From NCBI RefSeq assembly GCF_003201955.1, contig NZ_QJJM01000012.1:57086-121085 (forward strand): DNA of 64,000 nucleotides, written 5' to 3'. Each line of letters begins with the position of its first letter. The stretch's first letter is position 1. This DNA comes from Blastomonas natatoria. Its GTDB lineage: Bacteria; Pseudomonadota; Alphaproteobacteria; Sphingomonadales; Sphingomonadaceae. The notes beneath the pieces are model-generated. The model was given only the letters and a program-made list of their open reading frames with translations. It ran no database searches and was not told the origin of the DNA. Positions 1-9,452 of this stretch are shown here, in pieces. The position numbers and the translations under genes are program-made.

Positions 1-218
1 ACCGAGCCAAAGGCCTGCACGATCTCCTGCGGCTGGATCTTCATGTCGCGAACATCCACCAGGGTGACATGCGCGTGCGGGCCGCAGGTCAGCTGTTCAT
101 GGGCCGCATCGCGGGCCGCAACATAGCGCTCCACATCGGCCGCCTCGAAAAAGCCGGCCAGATAATGCCGAACGAGGTTGGTTACCGGATCGGCCTGAAC
201 TGTGAAGATTGCCCCCAT
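1..218 (-). CDS. STAS/SpoIIAA-like hypothetical protein, 3' part outside window
   Basis: The reading frame starts at an ATG (complement of 216-218) and runs off the left edge, giving the first 72 residues, MGAIFTVQADPVTNLVRHYL onward. Alternating strand and helix, and the passage TLVDVRDMKIQ, resemble small STAS/SpoIIAA-like proteins that sphingomonads carry in many copies; I know that family only by pattern, and no function is established. It lies 95 bases downstream of the NamZ-like gene on the same strand and may be the last gene of that leftward set. The C-terminal part cannot be judged. Confidence 0.6.
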   Translation of the reverse strand, partial: MGAIFTVQADPVTNLVRHYLAGFFEAADVERYVAARDAAHEQLTCGPHAHVTLVDVRDMKIQPQEIVQAFGS

Positions 219-313
219 AACGGCGGATTAGCGCGAGTCTGTGAAAAAATAGTAACCGCAAACCTATCAACATTTGGGGCTTGTCGGCCCCAGTCGCGCA
301 AGCGCCGTTCGTG

Positions 314-1510
314 TCAGTAGAGGCCGAACGACCCGATCCCATCCCAGGCTGTTTCGTCCGGACGCGTGATCGCGTCCAGATCGCCCGGCTCGGCCGCTGC
401 ATCATCCACCCATTCGCGCAGCAGCGGGCCGCCGTTGATCACGTCGATGGCGAGCTTGCCGATTTCATATTCATACGGGAAGTCGCGCCAGAGCGGGTAA
501 TCGGGCCAGAGCGCGCGGATTGCCTTGAACGCCAGGGCCTGAACACGCCAGGGACGGAAAGCCTGATGGTCGTAGAAGCGCCCCTCGGCATGGATATGCA
601 CGCCATGGCAGAGCTCGCCGACATGCTTGTGGAAAGTCGGCTCGAACCAGATTTCGCGCAGGGCGCATCCGGCCAGCCATTCGGGCGCCAGTTCGCGCAT
701 CCTGGCAATCACGTGGCGCGCGTTGATGTCCGGCGCTCCGAAGATCTCGAGCGGACGGGTGGTGCCCCTGCCCTCGCTCAGCGTCGTGCCTTCCAGCATC
801 ACCGTGCCGGCATAGGCGCGCGCCATGTTCACATTGGGCGCATTGGGGCTGGGGTTGATCCACAGGCGATCCGACGGCCAGCCGAAGCCCGGCGCGGTTT
901 CGGGCTGCCAGCCCTGCATCGCGACAACCCCGTAATCGACATCCAGTCCGTAGTGGCGGATGAACCAGTGCCCCATCTCGCCCAGTGTCAGACCATGGCG
1001 CATCGGCATCGGCCCAGCGCCGACAAAGCTCTCCCACCCCTCGCGCAGCGTCAGGCCTTCGACCGGACGCCCGGCAGGATTGGGGCGATCGAGCACCCAT
1101 ACGGATTTGCCCTGCGCCGCCGCTGCCTCCAGAATGTACAGCAGTGTAGTGACAAATGTGTAGATACGGCACCCCAGGTCCTGCAGGTCGATCAGGATCA
1201 CATCGAAACTGTCCATCATCGCCTGGGTTGGGCGCCGCACTTCGCCATAGAGGCTGAACACCGGAATGCCGAGAACCGGATCGATGAAATCCGGGCTTTC
1301 GACCATATTGTCCTGCTTGTCGCCGCGCAGGCCGTGCTGCGGACCGAAAGCGGCCGTAAGCGTGATATCGTCCAGCGCAGCCAGGGCATCGAGCGAGTGG
1401 GCAAGGTCTGCCGTCAGCGAGGCGGGGTGCGCCAGCAGTGCGACGCGTCGCCCTTTCAGCGGTGCGCGCAGATCAGGCTCTGCCAGAAGTCGATCGATAC
1501 CGAAAAGCAT
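314..1510 (-). CDS. DUF1343 / NamZ-like exo-beta-N-acetylmuramidase
   Basis: Predicted 398-residue protein of the DUF1343 family, whose characterised member NamZ removes terminal MurNAc from peptidoglycan fragments. The family signature is clear: GPQHGLRGDKQDNM near residue 70, IDLQDLGCRIYT near 120, a DRPNPAGR segment near 150, and a GRGTTRPLE stretch near 255. The open frame extends upstream into the neighbouring gene, so I start at the ATG of MLFGIDRLL, which agrees with family length and leaves a 32-base gap to the upstream gene. No signal peptide is obvious, which would fit cytoplasmic recycling of muropeptides, though that location is inferred. It is probably cotranscribed with tgt and the DOMON-like gene. 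Confidence 0.85.
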   Translation of the reverse strand: MLFGIDRLLAEPDLRAPLKGRRVALLAHPASLTADLAHSLDALAALDDITLTAAFGPQHGLRGDKQDNMVESPDFIDPVLGIPVFSLYGEVRRPTQAMMDSFDVILIDLQDLGCRIYTFVTTLLYILEAAAAQGKSVWVLDRPNPAGRPVEGLTLREGWESFVGAGPMPMRHGLTLGEMGHWFIRHYGLDVDYGVVAMQGWQPETAPGFGWPSDRLWINPSPNAPNVNMARAYAGTVMLEGTTLSEGRGTTRPLEIFGAPDINARHVIARMRELAPEWLAGCALREIWFEPTFHKHVGELCHGVHIHAEGRFYDHQAFRPWRVQALAFKAIRALWPDYPLWRDFPYEYEIGKLAIDVINGGPLLREWVDDAAAEPGDLDAITRPDETAWDGIGSFGLY

Positions 1511-1542
1511 ATGGGCCCTCGCTGCAACAGGATGCGCGCTGT

Positions 1543-2070
1543 TTAGCCAAGCTGCGCGGCAAAACAATCGGGGTGATGAAAATCGGGCTTTCCTGGCGGA
1601 TGGGCAAGCGACCAGTAGGATTTGCTGCCGTCGCGCGCCTCGATCACGGCAGTGATGGCCAGCCGCCAGGGCGGAGCACCGATCTGCGACGCGAGTCCGC
1701 TCAGGCCGAGCGTGACGGCCGAGAGGCCCGCAGCGTCCGTCATGATCTGCGGCTCTTCTTCCATCGCCATGTCGCGCATCCCGGCACGATAGGCATCGAA
1801 GGCATAGGCTGCCCAGGCGCCCGATCTGGCAAGGTTGAATTCGGCATAGCCGGGCGTCGTGGGAGAGGCGACGAAAGCCTCGAGGCAGCTGTGCTGCCAC
1901 AGGCCATCCGTGCGGCCCGAACCGCTGTCGTGCCAGCGGATCAGGCATTCGGGATCATCGACATGATAGTCGATGCGCAATCGGCTCTGCGCGTCCATCG
2001 ACCAGCCGACCGAAAGGCCGACCCCTGGGGGCGGCGGAAAATCGTCATGAGGGACAAGCGCGTGTATCAT
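1543..2070 (-). CDS. DOMON-like domain protein
   Basis: Predicted 175 residues, starting at MIHALVPHDDF; an upstream in-frame ATG at 2130 would add 20 residues that look non-conserved. The sequence reads as a single beta-sandwich domain of the kind annotated as DOMON-like (type 1) in sphingomonads, with the passage DGLWQHSCLEAFV and a conserved C-terminal block around YWSLAHPPGKPDFHHPDCF. Such domains are thought to bind sugars, haem or other ligands, but no function is known for this subgroup. It sits between tgt and the NamZ-like gene on the same strand, an arrangement that suggests an operon but says little about its job. Confidence 0.7.
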   Translation of the reverse strand: MIHALVPHDDFPPPPGVGLSVGWSMDAQSRLRIDYHVDDPECLIRWHDSGSGRTDGLWQHSCLEAFVASPTTPGYAEFNLARSGAWAAYAFDAYRAGMRDMAMEEEPQIMTDAAGLSAVTLGLSGLASQIGAPPWRLAITAVIEARDGSKSYWSLAHPPGKPDFHHPDCFAAQLG

Positions 2071-2144
2071 GTGCCCCGGTGTCGCGCCTGCACGGGTGCA
2101 ATTCAAGCCTGCTCGTCCCCCAGACATCACCGGCCGCGCAAGCG

Positions 2145-3287
2145 CTAGCCCTGCCTGGCGTAATAGCGCGCGCGAAAATCGTTGCCGAACTGCGCCATCC
2201 GCCCCTCGCCGATCGCTGCGCGCATGGCCGCCATCAGGTCCTGGTAGAAGCGCAGATTATGCTCGGTCATCAGCATCGCGCCCAGCATCTCGCCCGACTT
2301 GACCAGATGGTGAAGATAGGCTCGGCTGAACCGGGTGCAGGCGGTGCAACCGCACGCCTCGTCCAACGGCCCCTGATCCTCGGCGTGCCTGGCGTTGCGG
2401 ATGTTGACTGGCCCGTCCCAGGTGAACGCCTGGCCGTTGCGCCCCGATCGTGTCGGCAGCACGCAATCGAACATGTCGACACCGCGCTCGACCGCGCCGA
2501 CCAGATCGTCGGGCTTGCCCACGCCCATCAGATAGCGCGGACGGTCCTCGGGCAGCTGGCCGGGCGCATAATCGAGCACGCCGAACATCGCCTCCTGCCC
2601 CTCGCCCACCGCAAGCCCGCCGATGGCATAACCGTCAAAGCCGATCTCGCGCAGCGCATCGGCGGATTGCTGGCGCAGCTGCTCGTCGAGCGAGCCCTGC
2701 TGGATGCCGAACAGGGCCGCGCGCTGCGCATGCTCACCGCCGCTGTCGAAGCCCTCGCGGGAGCGGCGTGCCCAGCGCATCGAGCGTTCCATTGCCGCCG
2801 CCTGGACATCACGCGTCGCGGTCGCGGGAACCAGCTCGTCGAACGCCATGACGATATCCGATCCGAGCAGCCGCTGGATTTCCATCGAACGCTCGGGGCT
2901 CAGCATGTGCTTCGAACCATCCAGATGGCTGCGGAACGCGACTCCCTCTTCGGTCACCTTGGTCAGCGCCGACAGGCTCATCACCTGATAACCCCCGCTG
3001 TCCGTCAGGATTGGGCGCGGCCAGTCCATGAATTTGTGCAGCCCGCCCAGCCGCGCGACGCGCTCGGCGCCGGGGCGCAGCATCAGGTGATAGGTATTGC
3101 CCAGGATGATGTCCGCGCCCAGTTCGCGAACCTCGGCAGGCTTCATGCCCTTGACCGTCGCAGCGGTGCCGACCGGCATGAAGGCGGGCGTGCGGATCGT
3201 GCCGCGCTTCATGGCAAGTTCGCCGAGCCGCGCCTTGCCGTCGCGCGCGGTCACGGAGAAGGCGAATCTGGGAGAAGTCTCGGTCAT
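2145..3287 (-). CDS. tgt: Queuine tRNA-ribosyltransferase
   Basis: 380-residue protein of full family length. It exchanges guanine-34 of GUN-anticodon tRNAs (Tyr, His, Asn, Asp) for the queuosine precursor preQ1. Visible features: the catalytic block [13 protein letters not shown] near residue 95, the second catalytic region [18 protein letters not shown] near 275, and the zinc site CGCTACTRF followed by a later HHL and TEHN around 315-345. The start is the ATG at 3287. It leads the leftward gene set; the queuosine synthesis genes are not in the window. Confidence 0.97.
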   Translation of the reverse strand: MTETSPRFAFSVTARDGKARLGELAMKRGTIRTPAFMPVGTAATVKGMKPAEVRELGADIILGNTYHLMLRPGAERVARLGGLHKFMDWPRPILTDSGGYQVMSLSALTKVTEEGVAFRSHLDGSKHMLSPERSMEIQRLLGSDIVMAFDELVPATATRDVQAAAMERSMRWARRSREGFDSGGEHAQRAALFGIQQGSLDEQLRQQSADALREIGFDGYAIGGLAVGEGQEAMFGVLDYAPGQLPEDRPRYLMGVGKPDDLVGAVERGVDMFDCVLPTRSGRNGQAFTWDGPVNIRNARHAEDQGPLDEACGCTACTRFSRAYLHHLVKSGEMLGAMLMTEHNLRFYQDLMAAMRAAIGEGRMAQFGNDFRARYYARQG

Positions 3288-3407
3288 GGCGGCGCGCTCT
3301 AGCGGCTTTGGCGACCGGGGGCAAAGGGTGAAGCCTGCGGGGTTTGACGATTCGCGCGCCTTGTGTCAGCCATAAGCAAGGACGCAACCCACCAGAAAGC
3401 CCCGCCC

Positions 3408-3755
3408 ATGTCGCACAATCCCCGCCTTGCTGCGCTCGCTTCCGCACTGATCGCTGCCGCATCGATGGCCGCCTGTTCATCGGAAAAGCCGGCAGAGGCA
3501 GAGACCGAGCAGACCAGCACCAAGGCCATTGACAAGGCCGCGACCGAACTTGCCGCGCAGGAAAAATGCTATGGCATTGCGCTGGCGAAGCAGAATGACT
3601 GCGCTGCAGGACCCGGCACCAGCTGCGCGGGCACTTCCAGCGTGGATTACCAGGGCAATGCCTGGAAGTTCACAGAGGCGGGCGAGTGCGAAAAGATGGG
3701 CGGATCGCTGACCGAGGTCACGGACAACGATCCTCCGGCTCCGCTCAAGGGCTGA
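3408..3755 (+). CDS. DUF2282 (bufferin-like) lipoprotein, orphan
   Basis: 115 residues starting at [10 protein letters not shown]. The N-terminus is a lipoprotein signal ending in a lipobox (SMAAC, Cys near residue 23), followed by an acidic/Thr-rich linker. The C-terminal core carries the DUF2282 signature: [17 protein letters not shown], then SCAGTSS, then [10 protein letters not shown], giving four conserved cysteines. In established systems DUF2282 precursors (BufA1) are made with a DUF692/MNIO enzyme and a BufC partner that modify these cysteines for copper sequestration. Neither partner gene is in the window. Whether this copy is modified in trans or is a plain secreted protein cannot be told. 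It converges with the DUF885 gene, the two stops being only a few bases apart. Confidence 0.8.
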   Translation: MSHNPRLAALASALIAAASMAACSSEKPAEAETEQTSTKAIDKAATELAAQEKCYGIALAKQNDCAAGPGTSCAGTSSVDYQGNAWKFTEAGECEKMGGSLTEVTDNDPPAPLKG

Positions 3756-3759
3756 GCGC

Positions 3760-5499
3760 TCAAAATATCGCCTTGGGCGTCTTCTCCTCCATCATCGCTG
3801 CACGCACCATCGGCACCGGCGGGCCGCCATAGGACAGGAAGGCATCGTGGAACGCCTTCCACGCCTCGCGCCCGCCCTTGCCCGCCGTCCAGTCGGCGCG
3901 CAGCTTGCGGATCATCAGCTTGCCGAGCGTATAGTTGAGATAGCCCGGGTCATAGGTGCCTCGCAGCGCCTGTTGCCGGGCATTACCCTCGTCGACATAG
4001 CACTGGTCGCGGAACAGCGCGATCGACTGGTCGACGGTCATGCCGCCGGTGTGCAGACCGATGGCCGAGAGATACCGGCAGTTGCGCAGCAGCGCGTTGG
4101 CGAGCTGGCCGACATGCACTTCGGGATCGCCCTGGCCGAGCCCTGCCTCCCACATCATCTCTTCGGTATAATGCGCCCAGCCCTCGGCATAGGCATAGCC
4201 GACGAACAGCCGGCCGAAGAACGACTTGGCGCGGTTGGCGTGGAGGAAGTTGAGGAAATGGCCCGGCCACACCTCGTGCACGCTGGTGAACAAGAGGTCC
4301 TTTTTCGGCGGAATATATTCGGCCTGGACTTGCGGAGCCCATGACGGGTCGGGCGGCGAGATATAATAGACCGACGGCAGGCCTTTCTCGTACGGCCCTG
4401 GAATATCGATATAGGCCGAATTCTGACGGTTGTACGGCGGCGATTCCTCGACCTTGGCTTCCTCGGTGCCGGGAATCGAGACCAGATCCTTGTCGACCAG
4501 GAAGGCGCGCAATTCGGGCAGCTGCCGCCGCGCCTCGGCCACCGGGCCATCCTCGGGCTTGTCCTTGGCGAGCTTGGCCATGCAATCGGGCATGGTCGCG
4601 CCTGGCGCGAATTGCGCGCAGGCGGTGGCCAGCGCCTGCTGGTTGCGCTTGAGGTCCGCCTCGCCGATCGCCTTCAGCTCGGCAAGTGGCAGGTCGACCA
4701 TCTCGGTATCGGCCAGCATCTGCGAGAACAGTTGCGGGCCGATGGCATAGCCGACCTTTGAGGTCGCCTTCTCGGCCTTGAGCCAGTCGGCCAGCCCCTG
4801 CATCGCCTTGCTCGCCTCGGCCGTTGCGGCCTCCAGCTCCTGCTTGACGGCCGCATCTTCGACCTGGGCAAAAGCGGCGCGCGCATCGCCTGTGAAGAAG
4901 GTGGCATAGCCGCCGAACGCATTGACGCCATAATCGATGGCATAGGGGTCGAGCGGCGATCTGAGGTTCGCCCTGATCTGCTCGGCCGCCTTCGGCACGG
5001 CACGCGCATAGGCGATGAACGCCCTGGCCCGCGTCGTCACATCGGCATAGGGCCGCGTCACATAGACCGACGGATCGAGCGTGCCGGTGTAGAAAGCCGG
5101 GTTGCGGTGTGGCCAGTCGGCCGATTTGAGCCAGAACAGCTTGCCCTTGACCACCGCGATCAGATAGCCACGCTCGAATTTCTGCGCATCGTCGAGCTTG
5201 CCTGCGTCCATGGCCTGCGCATCGACCAGCGTCTTCTCGAGAAACGCGATCTGATCCGCCAGCCCTTCCTCCGACCAGTCGGGCAGCTTGCCGTCAAATT
5301 CGTGCCGCCCCTGATAGACCGCAAAATCGGGATTGCGCGGAAAATAGCCGGTCAGGAACCCGTCGAGAAACTTGCCCCAATCGCTGGCGGTATCGATGCC
5401 GGTGCTTTGTGCTGAAGGATCGGACGGAATCTCGCCGCTGCAAGACACCGTCAGCGCCGCCAGGGAACAGGCGGCAAGGATGCGTTTGGCAAAAAGCAT
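3760..5499 (-). CDS. DUF885 metallopeptidase-like lipoprotein
   Basis: 579 residues with a lipoprotein signal (LAALTVSC, lipid-acceptor Cys about residue 20). The body matches the DUF885 family, which is related to zinc peptidases: the motif HEVWPGHFLNF near residue 415 and the Glu-rich segment YAEGWAHYTEEMMWEAGLG near 440 supply the likely metal ligands and catalytic Glu. Members are found in the periplasm or outer membrane of many sphingomonads; substrates are unknown. The start is the ATG followed by a typical Lys/Arg n-region. A secreted peptidase is the best description, and the specific activity is inferred. Confidence 0.85.
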   Translation of the reverse strand: MLFAKRILAACSLAALTVSCSGEIPSDPSAQSTGIDTASDWGKFLDGFLTGYFPRNPDFAVYQGRHEFDGKLPDWSEEGLADQIAFLEKTLVDAQAMDAGKLDDAQKFERGYLIAVVKGKLFWLKSADWPHRNPAFYTGTLDPSVYVTRPYADVTTRARAFIAYARAVPKAAEQIRANLRSPLDPYAIDYGVNAFGGYATFFTGDARAAFAQVEDAAVKQELEAATAEASKAMQGLADWLKAEKATSKVGYAIGPQLFSQMLADTEMVDLPLAELKAIGEADLKRNQQALATACAQFAPGATMPDCMAKLAKDKPEDGPVAEARRQLPELRAFLVDKDLVSIPGTEEAKVEESPPYNRQNSAYIDIPGPYEKGLPSVYYISPPDPSWAPQVQAEYIPPKKDLLFTSVHEVWPGHFLNFLHANRAKSFFGRLFVGYAYAEGWAHYTEEMMWEAGLGQGDPEVHVGQLANALLRNCRYLSAIGLHTGGMTVDQSIALFRDQCYVDEGNARQQALRGTYDPGYLNYTLGKLMIRKLRADWTAGKGGREAWKAFHDAFLSYGGPPVPMVRAAMMEEKTPKAIF

Positions 5500-5655
5500 A
5501 AGGCGACCTCATTGGATTCTCGGTTGTACCCTTGCTGACACCTCGCCACGCGGTTGGAAAGAGGCATTTTTTTCGTCTGCGCAGGACATCTGCCGCATGG
5601 CGCACCCAAGGTCATCTTGCTTGCCGGACGGGAAACCCTGGCCTACCGGAGCGGC

Positions 5656-6912
5656 ATGGATTCTGCTGCCGCCCCTCACCCGTTCACCATCCCCAATTAT
5701 CGCGCCTATTGGCTGACGCGGCTCGCGTCGATGCTCGCGCTCTATTCGATGATGCTGATCGTTGGCTGGCAGGCCTATAACATCGCGCGCGAGACGATGG
5801 ACATCGCTTCGAGCTCTGCGCGGCTGGGAATGATCGGGCTGCTGCAGTTCGCGCCGCTGTTCGTGCTCACTCCGCTGGTCGGCTGGATCGCGGACCGCAT
5901 GGACCGGCGCTTCGTTGCGCGGACCGTGCTGTTCTGTCAGGCCGCGATCGCAGCGACCCTCGCCTGGACCACCGCGCATGGCCTGATCAGCCTGCCAATC
6001 CTCTATGCCATCGCGGCACTGCTGGGCACTGCTCGCGCCTTTCTTGGCCCTTCGCTCAGCGCGCTGGCGCCCAATCTGGTGCCCAAGGCCTCGCTCCCCA
6101 CCGCGATCGCACTGTCCTCGATCGCCTGGCAATCGGGCATGCTGATCGGCCCCGCTATGGCCGGGCCGCTTTACGCGATCCGGGCTGATCTTCCGTATAT
6201 CGTCAGCGCGTGTCTCTATGCGCTGGCTGGCCTTGCCATGCTGACCGTGGGACCCGTGCCGCGCACCATCATGGACAAGGGCAAGGGGCCGATCGCGCAG
6301 ATCATCGACGGCATGGCCTATGTCGGCCAGAACAAACTTGTGCTGGGCGTCATCACGCTCGATCTTTTCGCGGTGTTCCTCGCCGGATCGACGGCGCTGC
6401 TGCCGGTCTTTGCCCGCGACATATTGCAGGTCGGCGAACAGGGGCTGTCGCTGCTGGCCTCGTCGCCCGCCGCAGGTGCCGCGCTGGTCGCGTTCATCTT
6501 CTCGTTCCGGCCGATCCGCGCCAATGTCGGCAACAAGATGCTGATCAGCGTGCTGCTGTTCGGCCTGGTCACGGTGATCTTCGGCTTCAGCCGCATTCTC
6601 GTCGTCTCGATGGCATGCCTGTTCGTCGCGGGCGCGGCCGACATGTTCAGCGTCTATGTCCGCCAGTCGCTGATCCAGCTCAACACCCCTGACGACAAGC
6701 GTGGCCGCGTTTCCGCCGTGTCGCTGCTCACCGTTTCCGCCTCGAACGAACTGGGCGATGCCTTTTCGGGCATGCTGGCCTGGCTGATCGGCCCCGTGGC
6801 GGCGGTTGTGGCGGGCGGTGGCGGCGCTATATTGATCACAGCGCTCTGGTCCCGCCTGTTTCCGCAGATCGGTGCCGCGCGCAGCTTCGATCCTGCCGAG
6901 GAAGAAGCCTGA
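5656..6912 (+). CDS. MFS transporter (MFS_3 / enterobactin-exporter-like)
   Basis: 418 residues with about 12 hydrophobic segments. The loop between the second and third segments reads [13 protein letters not shown], the usual MFS signature region, and the fold resembles the MFS_3 group that includes EntS-type exporters. The ATG at 5656 is preceded by a GGAG; an earlier in-frame start at 5554 would add an unlikely N-terminus. The substrate is unknown. The cysK start follows 52 bases after its stop, so the two may share a transcript, but no functional link is evident. Confidence 0.85.
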   Translation: MDSAAAPHPFTIPNYRAYWLTRLASMLALYSMMLIVGWQAYNIARETMDIASSSARLGMIGLLQFAPLFVLTPLVGWIADRMDRRFVARTVLFCQAAIAATLAWTTAHGLISLPILYAIAALLGTARAFLGPSLSALAPNLVPKASLPTAIALSSIAWQSGMLIGPAMAGPLYAIRADLPYIVSACLYALAGLAMLTVGPVPRTIMDKGKGPIAQIIDGMAYVGQNKLVLGVITLDLFAVFLAGSTALLPVFARDILQVGEQGLSLLASSPAAGAALVAFIFSFRPIRANVGNKMLISVLLFGLVTVIFGFSRILVVSMACLFVAGAADMFSVYVRQSLIQLNTPDDKRGRVSAVSLLTVSASNELGDAFSGMLAWLIGPVAAVVAGGGGAILITALWSRLFPQIGAARSFDPAEEEA

Positions 6913-6964
6913 TCCCATCGCCAGCGCCATATGCAACGGCGCGCTCAGCAGGAGAGACATCGAG

Positions 6965-7882
6965 ATGATCGCAGCCAATATCCTCGAAACCATCGGCAGG
7001 ACACCGCATGTGCGCGTCAACCGCCTGTTCGGCGACGCCCAGGTATGGATCAAGTCCGAACGCTCGAACCCGGGCGGATCGATCAAGGACCGGATTGCGC
7101 TCGCCATGATCGAGGCGGCCGAAGCGGATGGTTCGCTCAAGCCCGGCGGCACGATCATCGAGCCGACATCGGGCAATACCGGCGTGGGCCTCGCCATGGT
7201 CGCGGCGGTCAAGGGCTACAGGCTGGTGCTGGTGATGCCCGAAAGCATGTCGATCGAGCGGCGGCGACTGATGCTCGCTTATGGCGCGACCTTCGACCTG
7301 ACCCCGCGCGAAAAGGGGATGAAGGGCGCGATCGAGCGCGCGCAGGAGCTGATCGATCAGACGCCAGGCGCCTGGATGCCCCAGCAGTTCGAGAATGCGG
7401 CCAACGTATCGGTGCATGTTCGCACCACCGCGCAGGAGATCCTGAACGACTTTGCCGATTCGCCGATCGACGTGATGATTACGGGCGTCGGCACCGGCGG
7501 GCATATTACCGGCTGCGCCGAGGAGCTGAAGAAGCACTGGCCGGGTCTCAAGGTCTATGCGGTCGAACCGACCCTGTCCCCGGTCATTTCAGGCGGTCAG
7601 CCCGGCCCGCACCCGATCCAGGGGATCGGCGCCGGCTTCATTCCCGGCAACCTTCACACCCGACTGCTCGACGGCGTCATCCAGGTCGATCCCGCCGACG
7701 CCAAGGAAATGGCGCGCCGCTCGGCCAGCGAGGAAGGCATGCTGGTCGGCATTTCCTCGGGTGCTACCCTTGCCGCCATTGCCCAGAAGCTCAGCGATCT
7801 GCCCGCAGGCTCGCGCGTGCTCGGCTTCAATTACGATACCGGCGAACGCTATCTGTCGGTCCCCGATTTCCTGCCGGAATAA
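6965..7882 (+). CDS. cysK: Cysteine synthase A (O-acetylserine sulfhydrylase)
   Basis: 305-residue PLP enzyme that joins O-acetylserine and sulfide to form cysteine. Motifs: the PLP lysine in [10 protein letters not shown] near residue 40, the substrate loop [10 protein letters not shown] near 68, the phosphate-binding GTGGHITG near 175, and VGISSGA near 260. The open frame begins upstream in the MFS gene's end, but the ATG at 6965 has a good Shine-Dalgarno (AGGAGAG) and gives the family's N-terminus ([11 protein letters not shown]). The length is normal. It is somewhat closer to the CysK group than to cystathionine beta-synthases, since it has no regulatory C-terminal domain. Confidence 0.93.
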   Translation: MIAANILETIGRTPHVRVNRLFGDAQVWIKSERSNPGGSIKDRIALAMIEAAEADGSLKPGGTIIEPTSGNTGVGLAMVAAVKGYRLVLVMPESMSIERRRLMLAYGATFDLTPREKGMKGAIERAQELIDQTPGAWMPQQFENAANVSVHVRTTAQEILNDFADSPIDVMITGVGTGGHITGCAEELKKHWPGLKVYAVEPTLSPVISGGQPGPHPIQGIGAGFIPGNLHTRLLDGVIQVDPADAKEMARRSASEEGMLVGISSGATLAAIAQKLSDLPAGSRVLGFNYDTGERYLSVPDFLPE

Positions 7883-8090
7883 GGCACCCCATTCCTCTGG
7901 ATGTTCGAGGCCGCGCCAATCCTTGTGATTCGCGCGGCCTTTTGCCTGCGGTTTGGCGAACAGAGGCACTGCGCCGCAAATAGGCGATGATTCCGGACCG
8001 AACTCGACGCGCCTGTCCCGGCGCGGAACAATTCCATTCGGCTTGCGAATGCGATATGTCCGAAGTGAAGGTTAATGGTATCCAAAGTGG

Positions 8091-8594
8091 ATGTACCGTC
8101 AAATCGGGGGCGATGACTTGAACCATGCGCACGCAGAATTGACCGATGTTCAGGTCAATTGCCTGTGCCTTGTCGCAGAGGGATATACATCTAAGGAAAT
8201 TGCCAAGCGCCTGGGCCTGACACCGATGACGGTCGATCAGTATCTGCAGCGCGCCAAGACGGCGCTCGGTGCACCCGATCGGCGAACCGCCGCGCGCTGG
8301 TACGTCGAAAGCCGGTCGGAACGCGGATTCAAGTCTTTTGAACTCAAGCCGGCGCCAGTTGCCGACCCCCTGACCGATGTGACACCTCCTTCGGCGTCGG
8401 CAGCGGAACTGCCCGAGACGCTCTCCACCAGCCAGTGGCAGATGCGGTTCGGCTTTCCTCCTGTCGGTGGCATCGGACAATCACTCGACGCAAGCCAGAA
8501 GACGGCAGCCATCCTGCGTATCGCGGGCTTGGCGCTCATCTGCACGATGGCCTTTGCGCTGGTGCTGGGCGGAGCGCTCAAGGCGTTCAGCTGA
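8091..8594 (+). CDS. Membrane-anchored LuxR-type HTH protein
   Basis: 167 residues. An N-terminal LuxR/GerE helix-turn-helix (residues about 17-60, LTDVQVNCLCLVAEGYTSKE through TVDQYLQRAKTALG) is followed by a Pro/Ser-rich linker and one C-terminal transmembrane helix (about 140-162, IAGLALICTMAFALVLGG). No receiver or autoinducer-binding domain is present. A membrane-tethered DNA-binding domain of this layout is common in sphingomonads, but the signal it senses is unknown. The ATG at 8091 has only a weak ribosome site; a TTG at 8118 is an alternative. It heads a run of small rightward regulatory genes. Confidence 0.8.
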   Translation: MYRQIGGDDLNHAHAELTDVQVNCLCLVAEGYTSKEIAKRLGLTPMTVDQYLQRAKTALGAPDRRTAARWYVESRSERGFKSFELKPAPVADPLTDVTPPSASAAELPETLSTSQWQMRFGFPPVGGIGQSLDASQKTAAILRIAGLALICTMAFALVLGGALKAFS

Positions 8595-8647
8595 TCCGGT
8601 GTCATGCCAATCGCTGCACCCTGAGGGGTGCGAGAAGGAGATGAACC

Positions 8648-8998
8648 ATGCATATCGATGGCAACGCCGTCCGCATCGTCGCACAGGATACCCGCTCGTC
8701 CTTTGCCAGCTATGACCGCGCAATCCTCGATGCGGCCCGGCTTTCGGTGACCATGCTCGAAGCCAGCGCGCTTTCGGAGGTTCCTGCTGGCGATTCGCAG
8801 ATCGCGCTGCGTGCCATCCACGAAAGCACCGGCCACCTGCTTTCGGCCCGCGGGTCGATGGTGAAACTGGTCGGACATCTCCAATCGGTCAAGCGCCGCA
8901 GCAATCAGGCGCCGATGAATGTCGGATGCCCCGGCGAAACGCCGCTTTCCGGGTCGCTCCAGGAAGATGCGCCGCAAGCCGAGCCGGCATTCGATTGA
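8648..8998 (+). CDS. Small hypothetical helical protein
   Basis: 116 residues, preceded by a strong ribosome site (AGAAGGAG, 6-8 bases before the ATG), so very probably translated. The middle (about residues 20-90) looks fully alpha-helical, with LEASALSEVPAGDSQIALRA as its most distinctive passage; the C-terminal tail is disordered and acidic. No signal peptide, membrane segment or recognisable domain. It lies 53 bases after the membrane-anchored LuxR-type gene and ahead of a membrane protein gene, so it may belong to one regulatory operon. Function unknown. Confidence 0.7.
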   Translation: MHIDGNAVRIVAQDTRSSFASYDRAILDAARLSVTMLEASALSEVPAGDSQIALRAIHESTGHLLSARGSMVKLVGHLQSVKRRSNQAPMNVGCPGETPLSGSLQEDAPQAEPAFD

Positions 8999-9029
8999 CG
9001 GCAGCCCAGCGATGCGATGAGCCATTGCC

Positions 9030-9452
9030 ATGATTCCGATCATCTTCTGGCTCCTCGCATCGCTCAGCTGCGGCTTTGTCTGGCTGCACGGCGAGACTGA
9101 AGGCAGGAAGGCCGTCGGGCTTTTCGTGATTGCGACCTTGCTCACCTGGGCCGCGCAGACCGTGGATACCGAATGGCGACAGACGCATTGGCCGCTGATG
9201 GCGGTCGACACGGCCTATCTCGTCGCCGCTTACGTGTTCGCGCTGCGCAGCAACCGGTACTGGCCCTTGTGGATCACCGCCTTCCAGCTCCTCACCGTAG
9301 CCACCCATTTCGCGACGATCCTCGCCCCGGGCTATCTGCCGAAAATCTATTCGGCCATCGCCACTTTCTGGGCCGTCCCCCTGCTGCTCAGCATGGTGGC
9401 CGGGGTGTATCTCGATCATCGCGCCTTCAAACGTCTGGTACCCCCCCAATGA
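9030..9452 (+). CDS. Small four-helix membrane protein, unknown
   Basis: 140 residues with four hydrophobic segments (about 2-20, 28-45, 57-75 and 85-130 in part) and short loops. The N-terminus MIPIIFWLLASLSCGFVWL is itself the first membrane segment. No family is recognised with confidence; similar short proteins occur in sphingomonads. Its stop overlaps the start of the MarR-like gene by four bases (ATGA), which implies translational coupling and shared transcription. Confidence 0.7.
   Translation: MIPIIFWLLASLSCGFVWLHGETEGRKAVGLFVIATLLTWAAQTVDTEWRQTHWPLMAVDTAYLVAAYVFALRSNRYWPLWITAFQLLTVATHFATILAPGYLPKIYSAIATFWAVPLLLSMVAGVYLDHRAFKRLVPPQ

Noticed and set aside
276..291. Terminator after the NamZ-like gene
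   Set aside because: Five-base-pair stem (GGGGC/GCCCC) without a T-run on the minus strand.
5509..7212. Long minus-strand open frame opposite the MFS gene and cysK
   Set aside because: Biased composition rich in Arg, His, Gln and Asp; it mirrors two clear genes on the other strand and has no domain.
8025..8050. EcfG-like promoter before the membrane LuxR-type gene
   Set aside because: GGAAC is present but the -10 region reads CGAATG, not close to CGTT.
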